From [Clostridium] polysaccharolyticum (lineage in GTDB: Bacteria; Bacillota; Clostridia; Lachnospirales; Lachnospiraceae), in the NCBI RefSeq assembly GCF_900111595.1, contig NZ_FOHN01000007.1, forward strand, positions 88,768 to 152,767: 64,000 bases of DNA, read 5' to 3'. The notes under the pieces were generated by a model. It was not told the DNA's origin. It did not search any database and worked only from the letters and a program-made list of their open reading frames with translations. Both the position numbers and the translations under genes were made by a program. Positions 1-8,843 of this stretch are shown here, one piece after another (position 1 is the stretch's first letter; every line of letters begins with the position of its first letter).

Positions 1-1
1 T

Positions 2-1057
2 ATCAGTGTTGGTGAGGGAGAACAGACTACTTTAGAGTTAATGGAATATCTCGATGGAAAAAGAGATATTCATACAGTAAAAAATCTTGTTTATAAAGAT
101 GAGAATGGAAAAACAGTTCAAAATCAAAGAAGACATGTTACAGAAGTTGATTTAGATAATCTTCCTTTCCCGGCATACGAATTGATCTGTCAGGAATCTA
201 GTCCTATTGTGCCTCGAGTATTGTCTGCAAGGGGATGCCCACATGGATGTGCATTCTGTACAATCACTCATTACTATGATAAAAAATTTAAATTGCGTTC
301 TCCTGAATCTGTTGTTGACGAAGTACAATATATGGTCGACAACTTTGGTATTGAGTTTTACTGTTTAGGTGATTTGACATATCAGATAAGCAGAGATAAT
401 GCACATAAAATTTGTAACTTATTAATTGAACGAGGATTGAGCCACATTAAATGGTGGTGTCAGACAACCGTTGGCCGATTGAATGAAGAGGATTTACAGC
501 TTATGAAAAAGGCAGGATGTATTCAAGTAGCATTTGGTGTAGAAGCTGATGACCAGAATATTTTGAATAATATGGATAAGCCTATTAATGCCACTAAAAC
601 GGAAAAACAGTGCCGCTTAGTTAAGAATGCTGGTATGACTGTTCAGACTTATTGGCTAATTGGTCTTGGTGGCGACACGAAAGATACTGTAGAACGTAGA
701 ATTGCAGCAATTAAACACTTTATTGAAACAGGATTAACAGATTCTATACACATTTCCGTACCAGTTCCATTCCCAGGAACGCCTATGTGGTACGAACCTG
801 AAAAATTTGGCTATACAATTAATCATAAAAACTTTAGTGATTACTGGATGAATTGTGATGAGCTTGGTTATGGCAAACCAGTTGTAAATACCGAAAAGCT
901 TACGGCAGATCACTTATATATGTATTGGCAGCTTGCTTTATCGACAGCTACAGCAAGTTTTGAGAAAGTAGAAAAAGAGGAAAACAATCAGTTTAGCCAT
1001 TTCCAGCCTAAAGGATTGTTTGTTCCAGCTAGCGATAAGGAGATTCCAGCATTTTAA
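2..1057 (+). CDS. B12-binding-type radical SAM enzyme, N-terminus outside window
   Basis: Incomplete at the left edge: the reading frame is open from base 2 and its first residues (VGEGEQTT) are the typical end of a cobalamin-binding domain, so the ATG at 41 is probably internal. The radical SAM 4Fe-4S motif CxxxCxxC is seen as RGCPHGCAFC, followed by a TIM-barrel-like region with a GVE strand motif. The C-terminal part resembles the second radical SAM protein of the cluster at 13369-14898 (shared WWCQT, AGCxQVA and WQLALST segments), so they are paralogs. Family members commonly methylate or rearrange unactivated carbons using SAM and cobalamin; the substrate here is unknown. First visible gene of the biosynthetic operon; its AAGGAG near the 3' end appears to serve the next gene. 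Confidence 0.85.
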   Translation: MSVGEGEQTTLELMEYLDGKRDIHTVKNLVYKDENGKTVQNQRRHVTEVDLDNLPFPAYELICQESSPIVPRVLSARGCPHGCAFCTITHYYDKKFKLRSPESVVDEVQYMVDNFGIEFYCLGDLTYQISRDNAHKICNLLIERGLSHIKWWCQTTVGRLNEEDLQLMKKAGCIQVAFGVEADDQNILNNMDKPINATKTEKQCRLVKNAGMTVQTYWLIGLGGDTKDTVERRIAAIKHFIETGLTDSIHISVPVPFPGTPMWYEPEKFGYTINHKNFSDYWMNCDELGYGKPVVNTEKLTADHLYMYWQLALSTATASFEKVEKEENNQFSHFQPKGLFVPASDKEIPAF

Positions 1058-1701
1058 TCCGGACATTTGAGATTATCTTACATGGTTTTTTGCTGTCGAT
1101 TGGATTAATTGTTCCTGTAGGGCCACAGAATTTATTTATTCTACTCCATAGCATGACTCATGGTAAGAAGTTAGAAAATATGCTTATAGTTTGTTCGGCA
1201 ACATTATCAGACTGTATGTTAATTCTGCTCGGTATTGGTGGTTTGTCTTATTTTGTAGGGGAAAATGGTATAGTAACTGCAATTTTGTATGGTATTTCTA
1301 CCGTGTTTTTAGTTTGTTGTGGATGGAATTTATGGTTTCGTGATGTTAGCCATGTTATGAATGCGAAAGAAAAGACAGAGATAAGTTTGCGAAAACGTTG
1401 TATTTTTGTGTTCCTTATATCATTATTTAATCCACAGGCAATTTTTGATACTGTAATGGTAATAGGAGTTACATCATTGTCCTATAAACTATATGGTGAA
1501 AAAGTGCTATTTACATTAGTATGTATGTTGACATCTTTATTTTTCTTTTCAATGCTTGTCATTATTGGGAAAATAATTAATAAGAATTTAACCGCAGATA
1601 AATATAAAATTATTGACAGATTTTCTGCAGTCTTGATGTGGGGATTTGGAATTAATACTTTAGTCAAATGCATGAATAATATTTTAGCTTTGCTAGGGTA
1701 G
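1051..1701 (+). CDS. LysE/ArgO-type amino acid exporter
   Basis: About 216 residues with roughly six hydrophobic segments and the family hallmark PVGPQN near the N-terminus. The LysE superfamily exports basic or other amino acids and small metabolites across the cytoplasmic membrane. The start is not obvious. A TTG at 1090 would leave only eight residues before PVGPQN, whereas E. coli ArgO has about 17. In-frame stops at 1030 and 1036 limit extension, and no ATG/GTG lies between. AAGGAG at 1037-1042 sits 8 nt before an ATT codon at 1051 that overlaps the upstream stop, which suggests translational coupling from a rare ATT start. Within the biosynthetic operon it is a likely exporter of the product or an amino-acid-like intermediate. 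Confidence 0.75.
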   Translation: MLIRTFEIILHGFLLSIGLIVPVGPQNLFILLHSMTHGKKLENMLIVCSATLSDCMLILLGIGGLSYFVGENGIVTAILYGISTVFLVCCGWNLWFRDVSHVMNAKEKTEISLRKRCIFVFLISLFNPQAIFDTVMVIGVTSLSYKLYGEKVLFTLVCMLTSLFFFSMLVIIGKIINKNLTADKYKIIDRFSAVLMWGFGINTLVKCMNNILALLG

Positions 1702-1733
1702 TATTACATAGTTTTATAAAGGATGGGCATACA

Positions 1734-3497
1734 ATGAAATATAGTATAATAGATGCTTTTGAACAAAATGTTAGAAATATAGGGAATAGAGAGGCAATTG
1801 TATATTGTGAAAAAAGAATTACATATGGACAGCTAGATAAGATGGTAAATGATATAGCAGCAAGGCTTTTAAGGCGTAATGCTAAAAAGGGGGATTTTAT
1901 TGGTGTTTATCTTGAAAAATCACCAGATCTTATTGCTGCTGCATTGGCGATACTCAAGATAGGGGCTGTATATGTTCCAATAGCACATGAATATCCGAAA
2001 GAAAGGTTAGAGTATATTATTCATGATGCAGGATTATCGTGTATTCTTATTGACGAAAAAGATAATGATTATCAATGCGAAAAAGAATTAATTACAGTAA
2101 ATAATAAGGAATACTCTGAAGACGTAAAATTGCCAAGAGTGGAGCAATGTAAGATTAGCAAGGATGATTTGGCTTATGTGATATATACTTCAGGTACAAC
2201 AGGAACTCCAAAAGGAGTGATGATACATCATGAAGGCTTTGCTAATCGAATTAAATGGCAAATGGATTATTTTGATGTGCAATATGAAGACAAGGTACTG
2301 ATGAAAGCACCAATTGGATTTGATATTTCGCTTTGGGAGATGTTTCTGCCTATATATTCTGGAGCAACATGTGTTATTGCAAAGGAAAATGGTTATAAAG
2401 ATATTTCCTATCTAATCAGTCTTATTGAAAGTGAGAAAATCACAATTGCTCAATTTGTACCATCAATCTTAAGATTTATAATTGAAATTTCTAAAGAACC
2501 TAACTGTTCTTTAAAGAATTTTTTGAAAAAGTTAGTAAGTAGCGGAGAGGAATTAAATAAGGAATTAGTACAGGAGTGTCTACAGGTACTGCCTAAGACA
2601 AATTTGTATAATTTTTATGGACCTACTGAAACATCTATATGTGTTTCTGCATGCTTGCTAAATGAAATAAAAGATTTCACTTATATTCCATTGGGAGATG
2701 CGATCCGTAATATGAACTTGTTTCTTCTTGATGAGGACATGCAGAAAATTACAGAAGATGGGGTAAAAGGAGAAATATACATTACTGGAATAGGGGTAGG
2801 TAAGGGATATATAAATAAGCCTGAGCAGACCCGTAAAGCTTTTTTACCAAGTATAGAAGATAAGAATAAAAAAATGTACAAAACAGGAGACATCGGATTC
2901 TATTACAAGGGTAATATTATTTATGTTGGCAGAAATGATCAGACAATTAAGCTGCAAGGAAACCGTATCGATCTAGGCGAGATTGAAGCAAAAATATATG
3001 AGCAGTCTTTTGTAGAGCAGACTGTTGTAAAATGCATTCAAAAAGATAATGGTGCGAAAGTACTTGTCGCATTTCTAAAGCTGAATAGTGATGACAAAGA
3101 AAAATATGTTCAAGAAATAAAAACTTCGCTAAAGAGAACCTTGCCTAAATATATGATACCCCAGTTTTTCGTAACAGATTGTAGTTTTGAACTTACTGCA
3201 AATGGAAAGATAGATAAGACAAAACTAACGATGCAATTTGATGATGCAAGTCTCGCTGATGACAGACAGCAGTTTGAGACAAAAGAAATAATTCGACAGG
3301 CGTTCAGTAACGTAAGTCATTTGAGTATGTCAGATGAAGATGATTTCTTCGAGATGGGTGGTTCATCATTAGAAGCAATTCAGATTCTAATGATTATCAA
3401 TCGTGAAATTCAGCTGAATCTACCATTTGGCGATGTTGTAGACGACTTCTCAATTAAGGGGATTGCTAGTATTATTGGTAGTCGAAAGGTTCCATAA
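1734..3497 (+). CDS. NRPS adenylation domain fused to peptidyl carrier protein (A-PCP)
   Basis: 587 residues. The adenylation domain (about 1-500) shows the core motifs YTSGTTGTPKG (A3), FYGPTET (A5), YKTGD (A7) and NGKIDKTK with the A10 lysine. A carrier domain (about 515-580) carries the phosphopantetheine site FFEMGGSSLEA. It activates an amino acid as the adenylate and loads it on its own PCP. Alignment by eye to GrsA gives specificity residues D-I-W-Q-V-S-F-I-C-K; the Asp at position 235 (FDISLWE) implies an alpha-amino-acid substrate rather than an aryl acid, but I cannot name it. There is no condensation, epimerase or thioesterase domain, unusual for a modular NRPS. RBS AAGGATGG precedes the ATG. 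Part of the operon; a second A domain lies at 18194. Confidence 0.92.
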   Translation: MKYSIIDAFEQNVRNIGNREAIVYCEKRITYGQLDKMVNDIAARLLRRNAKKGDFIGVYLEKSPDLIAAALAILKIGAVYVPIAHEYPKERLEYIIHDAGLSCILIDEKDNDYQCEKELITVNNKEYSEDVKLPRVEQCKISKDDLAYVIYTSGTTGTPKGVMIHHEGFANRIKWQMDYFDVQYEDKVLMKAPIGFDISLWEMFLPIYSGATCVIAKENGYKDISYLISLIESEKITIAQFVPSILRFIIEISKEPNCSLKNFLKKLVSSGEELNKELVQECLQVLPKTNLYNFYGPTETSICVSACLLNEIKDFTYIPLGDAIRNMNLFLLDEDMQKITEDGVKGEIYITGIGVGKGYINKPEQTRKAFLPSIEDKNKKMYKTGDIGFYYKGNIIYVGRNDQTIKLQGNRIDLGEIEAKIYEQSFVEQTVVKCIQKDNGAKVLVAFLKLNSDDKEKYVQEIKTSLKRTLPKYMIPQFFVTDCSFELTANGKIDKTKLTMQFDDASLADDRQQFETKEIIRQAFSNVSHLSMSDEDDFFEMGGSSLEAIQILMIINREIQLNLPFGDVVDDFSIKGIASIIGSRKVP

Positions 3498-3573
3498 TTT
3501 TGCACGAATGCATGAATCTAATGCAAATGATAGCGATGTAAGAGTTCCTATAAATAAGGGAGGATGTACATCA

Positions 3574-4986
3574 TTGATAAATTTAGAGTTAGAAGTTTAT
3601 GAGAGAGATTCTGCTATCCAGGAAGTTGGAGAGCATTTTCAAAAAGAACTGATTTACTATCTGGCAAATAAGAGTGATCCACTCAAGTTTTTTATTACAT
3701 TTGTTGTGGTAGACTTTAGAAATGACAAGATGATTTATATCAATTCTAATACGGAGAAAAACCAGAAAATAATGAATCAGCAGGAAGATTTAGAAAGGTA
3801 CAGATTAACAAAATGTCCACACAGTACAGTTCTTTCGATTCCAGAGAGGAGTTTCTTAACCTTTAATGAAGACGAAAAGTTTTTTACATATGTAGATTAT
3901 GTGGATAAGAAAATGACTGTGTATAAGATGGAGGATCTAGTGCAGCTGGAAAACGCCTGTTTTGAAAAAATAAGTCATACCTTTTATAAAGATTATTATG
4001 ATGAGAAGTATTTTTTCCTTTCGGTAGTAGACAGTAAGAACTGCTTGCACATTTATCGTATTTCTATTGATTTAAGTGAAATTGAAGAAGTCGATTCCTT
4101 CGAGGGAAAGCCGATACCACCTCATGTTTTAAAGAATTATAAAAACTTCTTTTTTTTAAGTGATGAATTTCGTTACTCACATTTTAAATTGGCGAAAAAA
4201 GATAAAGTAGTCACGCAAGATGAGTTAAGCCGAATGTATTTTAAATTATCATTGCAGTTAGGTATGAAGTATAAGGAACTATCCTTTAGCCAGGAACGAC
4301 ATATGTTATACCAGAAAATGCGTGAAAAATTTGATGTAAAGTGCATTAATGGCAGGATTTTAATGATTAATAGAGATACAAAAGAGCAGAAATATTATAA
4401 TACAACAGGAGGAAGTCCGGCACATTTTGAAGTTTATGACCAGGGTGACGAAGAATTTGTATATACTTCGGCACACAACTTCTTTGGGGTAAAGGATGGA
4501 GTTATATATTTTGAACCAGCAGTTATTGATAAATACAGAATAGAGAATAATGGTTTGACCCATGTTGGAGCATTTAGCCATGAAATGGGATACCGCTATA
4601 CCTCGCATAAGTTGTTTTCTGTAAATGGGAAAACTTATCTTTGTACATTTGGTCAGCCAAACCGCCTGATGTTTGTAGATGCAGATAATATGGAGTTGTT
4701 CTACTACGATGATATAGGCGAGAGTTTGCTGGATGGCCAGGAGGATTTAAGTTTGTTTATTAATTCATTAACCAGTGAACATGATATTGTGTCCATCGAA
4801 GTATCACAGGATAGTAAAATCATTGTTTTCACAGATATGAACTATTTATATTTCTATGATTTTCTAAATAGAAAAATTGTCAGGAAAATAACACATGGTT
4901 TTGAACTAGATGGCAAACAGCTCTTTACAGATGATATTACTATTCGAACGACTCATATGGATTTCATGAGTTATCAAGGTGAGTGA
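3574..4986 (+). CDS. Biosynthetic cluster protein of unknown family, possible beta-propeller
   Basis: About 470 residues, not recognised. The frame is open further upstream, but the best ribosome binding site (GGGAGG, 3558-3563) lies 10 nt before a TTG at 3574; an ATG at 3508 has no good RBS. The sequence is rich in short beta-strand-like stretches ending in aromatic residues (for example FFTYVDYVD, LHIYRIS, LYFYDFLNRK, MLFVDADNMELF), recurring through the chain in the manner of WD40/propeller-like proteins. No signal peptide or membrane segment is seen, so it should be cytoplasmic. Being embedded between the A-PCP gene and the chorismatase-like gene, it is presumably needed for biosynthesis, perhaps as a scaffold or enzyme of a new family. 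The function is not inferable from the sequence. Confidence 0.65.
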   Translation: MINLELEVYERDSAIQEVGEHFQKELIYYLANKSDPLKFFITFVVVDFRNDKMIYINSNTEKNQKIMNQQEDLERYRLTKCPHSTVLSIPERSFLTFNEDEKFFTYVDYVDKKMTVYKMEDLVQLENACFEKISHTFYKDYYDEKYFFLSVVDSKNCLHIYRISIDLSEIEEVDSFEGKPIPPHVLKNYKNFFFLSDEFRYSHFKLAKKDKVVTQDELSRMYFKLSLQLGMKYKELSFSQERHMLYQKMREKFDVKCINGRILMINRDTKEQKYYNTTGGSPAHFEVYDQGDEEFVYTSAHNFFGVKDGVIYFEPAVIDKYRIENNGLTHVGAFSHEMGYRYTSHKLFSVNGKTYLCTFGQPNRLMFVDADNMELFYYDDIGESLLDGQEDLSLFINSLTSEHDIVSIEVSQDSKIIVFTDMNYLYFYDFLNRKIVRKITHGFELDGKQLFTDDITIRTTHMDFMSYQGE

Positions 4987-5009
4987 TAGGTTATGTGATG
5001 TGGAGGTAA

Positions 5010-6179
5010 ATGATGAAAAATCAGATGTTTATCAATAAAGATATAAAAATATACATTGACCACAAAGAGGACAAAATGGTTCATATTATTATACGAAACC
5101 AGAAATCATCAAAAAGTGTTTCGGAGTTAGCGGAAATGATGTATCAAGAAGTACGGAACATCATTAGCAGGCAGGAACTTGTAATTTTTCATGAGAGAGT
5201 TTTTGCTAGTAATGCCTGTTATGAAGAAATCGAAAAAGCCCGTAGCAGTATTTTAGGCTTGAATATGGACGATGCTTGCTTTAGCTGCTTAGATGGTTCG
5301 CCGCAATGGGGACAGGGCATATCCGGAATCAATATTTGTGCTGTCAAGAAAAGTGCGGGAACTATGAAAGATGTGATTGTAAATGAAAAAGTCCGTGGTC
5401 ATATCTGGGAGACATCTGCTGCAGATTACTTTATACTTCATTCTGCACATGGGAAAGCTTCAGATGGATACTTCGATCAAGCTTACCAGATGTTTGGAGA
5501 GTCTATAGAAGTCCTTGAGAAATATGGATTCTGTCTGAAACAGGTAATTCGTACATGGATTTATCTAGATAAGATATTAACGCAGTATGATGAGTTTAAT
5601 AAGGCTAGAACAAAAGTTTTTTTAGAACAGCATTTATGGGATGAAGCAAGTCAAGATGAGGCAGAAGATATATATATGCCAGCAAGTACTGGAATCGGGT
5701 GTGGTAATCCATATGGATATGCAGGCGTAACAGATGTATTAGCAATTAAAGTGAAAAACGGAGAACAAGTAACAATACAGTGTGAGACTGGTGATAAGCA
5801 GCGTTCTGCTTATCGATATGGTTCTGCATTTTCACGTGCGATGCTTGTGAAAAACGAAGATGAGGAATTTGTATATCTGTCAGGTACAGCTTCAATTGAT
5901 GAATCTGGTGCGACGGTTTATTTAGATGATATTAAGGCACAGATTGAGAAGACAAATCAGGTTATTATGGCAATTCTTGAAAAATATGATATGGATATGG
6001 ATTCATTATGTGAAGGAACCGTATTTATTAAGAAACCAGAATTTATAGAAGAGTATAACCAGTTTATTGAAAAAATGAAATATGATCTTCCAGTCAATGT
6101 GACAGTAACCGATGTCTGCAGAGATAATCTCCTATTTGAGATGGATGCGACATTTAGAAAGAAGCGAACGAAAGCTTGA
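5010..6179 (+). CDS. Chorismatase-like (FkbO/Hyg5-type) RidA-fold protein
   Basis: 389 residues. The middle and C-terminal parts resemble the FkbO/Hyg5/XanB2 chorismatases, which have an N-terminal domain joined to a YjgF/RidA-like domain: RTWIYLDK, then MPASTGIG, then YGSAFSRAML and YLSGTASI. Known members hydrolyse chorismate to dihydroxycyclohexadiene carboxylate or to 3- or 4-hydroxybenzoate, supplying starter units for polyketides and other secondary metabolites. The product type cannot be predicted here, and a different RidA-like deaminase role is possible. The ATG at 5010 is directly followed by a second ATG; GGAGG lies just upstream. It is the only gene in the cluster that suggests a shikimate-derived building block. 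Confidence 0.7.
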   Translation: MMKNQMFINKDIKIYIDHKEDKMVHIIIRNQKSSKSVSELAEMMYQEVRNIISRQELVIFHERVFASNACYEEIEKARSSILGLNMDDACFSCLDGSPQWGQGISGINICAVKKSAGTMKDVIVNEKVRGHIWETSAADYFILHSAHGKASDGYFDQAYQMFGESIEVLEKYGFCLKQVIRTWIYLDKILTQYDEFNKARTKVFLEQHLWDEASQDEAEDIYMPASTGIGCGNPYGYAGVTDVLAIKVKNGEQVTIQCETGDKQRSAYRYGSAFSRAMLVKNEDEEFVYLSGTASIDESGATVYLDDIKAQIEKTNQVIMAILEKYDMDMDSLCEGTVFIKKPEFIEEYNQFIEKMKYDLPVNVTVTDVCRDNLLFEMDATFRKKRTKA

Positions 6180-6211
6180 TGAAAATAAGCAGAATGTAAG
6201 AGGAGAATATA

Positions 6212-7006
6212 ATGAAATTAAAAAAGTGTGTTAAGATTTTTTGTCTATTTTTCAAGTACTCATTTATGAACGCAGTTGAGTATAAGGCAAATTTTATTTT
6301 AGGTGGGTTATTTGAATTCTTATGGGTAATTATGAATGTGCTCTTTTTTGGAATTATATATTCAAATACCTCCACCATTTCCGGATGGACGCAGAATGAT
6401 GCCATGTTACTCGTTTTTGTATGTGGATTCATAGATGCGGTACATTCCTGCTTTAGTGCAAGTGGATTCATATCAATTCCAGATCTGATTCGGACAGGTG
6501 ACTTGGATTTTATATTTTTAAAGCCTATAAATAAACGATTCTACATGACATTTCGTTTAACTAATGTAGGCGAACTGTTTAATATCCTATTTAACTTATC
6601 CATGATTATTTTTTATCTTGTTAGGATTGGAATTGCCAACGAACCGATTAGAGTTGTATTCTTTTTTGTAGCAGTAGGAATAGGTTTGCTTATTGTTAAT
6701 TCATTTTACTTCATTTTATCCATGCTGGCATTTTGGGTAATTAATGTTAATTCAATTATTGGCTATTCACAGGAGCTGTTTACAATTGGTAATAAGCCGA
6801 TTACGATATATCCAAAGGCAGTGCAAAAGATATTTACTTTTATTATACCATTAGGTATTGCGTTTAGCTATCCTGTATTGTTTTATGCGGGGAAATATAC
6901 GGCAATTAGGCTCATTATTGCTCTGATTATTGCATTTTTGTTTTTTGGAGTTTCACATATTTTATACAGAAGAGGATTAAAAAGATATTCAAGTGCTAGT
7001 AGCTAA
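6212..7006 (+). CDS. ABC-2 type exporter permease, first subunit
   Basis: 264 residues with about six transmembrane segments and the pattern of the ABC-2 permease group formerly called DUF990: cytoplasmic N-terminus, then a PDLIRTGDLDFIFLKPIN loop that contacts the ATPase. It pairs with the ATPase at 7029-8012 and a second permease at 8027-8824. Such three-gene sets form heterodimeric exporters. GAGGAG precedes the ATG at 6212. The position inside the biosynthetic operon makes export of, or immunity to, the cluster product the likely job. Confidence 0.88.
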   Translation: MKLKKCVKIFCLFFKYSFMNAVEYKANFILGGLFEFLWVIMNVLFFGIIYSNTSTISGWTQNDAMLLVFVCGFIDAVHSCFSASGFISIPDLIRTGDLDFIFLKPINKRFYMTFRLTNVGELFNILFNLSMIIFYLVRIGIANEPIRVVFFFVAVGIGLLIVNSFYFILSMLAFWVINVNSIIGYSQELFTIGNKPITIYPKAVQKIFTFIIPLGIAFSYPVLFYAGKYTAIRLIIALIIAFLFFGVSHILYRRGLKRYSSASS

Positions 7007-7028
7007 AAGATGGAAAAGGAGAAGTGAA

Positions 7029-8012
7029 ATGGAAATTATACATGTGAAGGACTTGTCAAAAACATACGACTTTTATAAAAAAGAGGAGGGAGTTAGAGGC
7101 TCATTAAAGAATCTGATGCATAAGACAATATTACATAAAGATGCCGTAAAGCATATTAATTTTACAATAAATAAAGGTGATATGGTTGGATTTATTGGAC
7201 TTAACGGTGCTGGAAAAACGACTACGTTAAAAATGCTATCAGGAATTCTTAAGCCAACCAGTGGAGAAATAAATATATTAGGATTTTATCCTTTTGAAAA
7301 ACAATATGCATTCTTAAAAAAAATCGGAATTGTAATGGGAAATAAAACACAGCTCTGGTGGGATATACCTGCAATTGATTCTTTTGCTTTAAACAAAGAA
7401 TTATTTGAAGTTCCAGATGCCCAATATAAGGAGACATTGCATGAACTAGTTGAGATGATGAATGTAGAGCATTTGCTGCATACACAGGTAAGACGTTTAT
7501 CTTTAGGGGAAAGAATGAAGATGGAACTGATTTTGTCCTTAATTCATTCACCTGAGGTCATTTTCCTAGATGAGCCCACTATTGGTCTTGACGTAGTATC
7601 CCAATATAATATTCGAGAGGTATTAAAGAAATACAATGAACGACACAATACCACAGTAATTCTTACAAGCCATAATCTGGATGATATCGAAACAGTATGT
7701 CAAAGGCTTATGCTTATTAACCAAGGGGAGTTAGTATTTAATGGTTCATTAGATAATTTCATTGAAAAGCAGTCTTTATATAAGATTGTAAGAGTGAAAT
7801 GCAAGAAAGATAAACAGGCAATAAAAGAGCGGATTAAAGAGTATTCTGCTGAAATTATTGATGAAACACATGATGAAATTAAAATTCAAGTGGAAAAGGA
7901 TGTTTCACTGAAATTGTCAAGTACGTTAATGAATGATTATATAGAACAAATTCGAGACATAAGCATTGAAAGTACAGATATGCAAGAGCTTGTTCGCAAA
8001 TTTTATTCCTAG
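7029..8012 (+). CDS. ABC transporter ATP-binding protein
   Basis: 327 residues. Walker A GLNGAGKTT, signature LSLGERMK (a variant of LSGGQ), Walker B VIFLDEPTIGLD and the H-loop TSHNLDD are all visible; a C-terminal extension of about 80 residues follows. This is the NatA-like type that pairs with DUF990-type ABC-2 permeases. The frame is open from 6993 but the ATG at 7029 has AAAAGGAG at the right distance, so that start is preferred. It powers the flanking permeases, probably for efflux of the product. Confidence 0.93.
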   Translation: MEIIHVKDLSKTYDFYKKEEGVRGSLKNLMHKTILHKDAVKHINFTINKGDMVGFIGLNGAGKTTTLKMLSGILKPTSGEINILGFYPFEKQYAFLKKIGIVMGNKTQLWWDIPAIDSFALNKELFEVPDAQYKETLHELVEMMNVEHLLHTQVRRLSLGERMKMELILSLIHSPEVIFLDEPTIGLDVVSQYNIREVLKKYNERHNTTVILTSHNLDDIETVCQRLMLINQGELVFNGSLDNFIEKQSLYKIVRVKCKKDKQAIKERIKEYSAEIIDETHDEIKIQVEKDVSLKLSSTLMNDYIEQIRDISIESTDMQELVRKFYS

Positions 8013-8026
8013 ATTGGAGATTGAGT

Positions 8027-8824
8027 ATGTTTCGTAAATATAGAAAGATTATGACCGTAAGTCTGCAGAATTTTATGGAGTATAAGTTTCATTTTATTAC
8101 TTCAATTATATGTTCTTTTATTCCATTTGGGGTTAATTCATTAATCTGGCTGGCAATTGGAAATTATTCAAAAGCGGGATATGGATATTCAATCCGTGAA
8201 ATGATTTCTTATTATTTTATTATCATGATTGTAACAACCATTATTAAGTGTGAAATTACCTGGCAGATATGCGATGAAATTAAAAATGGCGGTCTTAGTA
8301 AATATTTAATGAAGCCATGTTCCTATTTAAGCTATCATTTCTTCTGCGACTTGCCTAAGAGACTGGCATTTATTGTGTGTGGATTTTTCCCAGTACTAGT
8401 TCTTTATTTATGTATTCAAGACTGGTTAGCAATTTCATTATCTGTGCAGACAGCAGTACTTTTTGTATTGAGCATGTTTATTGGATACGTAATTAACTTT
8501 TTTATTTATTATATTTTAGGAATTCTATCATTTTATTTCTCAGAAGTAAACGGTATTGTAGGAGCTTATACAGTTGTTGTTAGTATTTTATCAGGTAAGG
8601 TATTTTCTTTATCATTACTTCCAAGAGGTATAAGAGAGCTGCTGATGGTGACACCTTTTCAGTATGTTGGATATGTTCCAGTAACAGTTATGCAGAACAG
8701 GTATTCTAATACGGAACAGTTACAGGTGTTAGGAATAGGAATTGCTTGGATATTGGTGTTATATGGAATCAGTAAGTTAATCTGGCATAATGGCCTGAAT
8801 AAGTACTCAGCTTATGGTGGTTGA
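8027..8824 (+). CDS. ABC-2 type exporter permease, second subunit
   Basis: 265 residues with about six hydrophobic segments; the EIKNGGLSKYLMKPCSYL loop corresponds to the RTGDLDFIFLKPI loop of the first permease, so the two are distant paralogs. GGAG at 8016-8019 gives 7 nt spacing to the ATG at 8027 but only 1 nt to an upstream TTG at 8021, so the ATG is preferred. With the two preceding genes it completes a heterodimeric ABC exporter. The 3' end is close to the next gene, as expected for a single transcript. Confidence 0.88.
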   Translation: MFRKYRKIMTVSLQNFMEYKFHFITSIICSFIPFGVNSLIWLAIGNYSKAGYGYSIREMISYYFIIMIVTTIIKCEITWQICDEIKNGGLSKYLMKPCSYLSYHFFCDLPKRLAFIVCGFFPVLVLYLCIQDWLAISLSVQTAVLFVLSMFIGYVINFFIYYILGILSFYFSEVNGIVGAYTVVVSILSGKVFSLSLLPRGIRELLMVTPFQYVGYVPVTVMQNRYSNTEQLQVLGIGIAWILVLYGISKLIWHNGLNKYSAYGG

Positions 8825-8843
8825 TCCATATGAGGAGGGCGAT

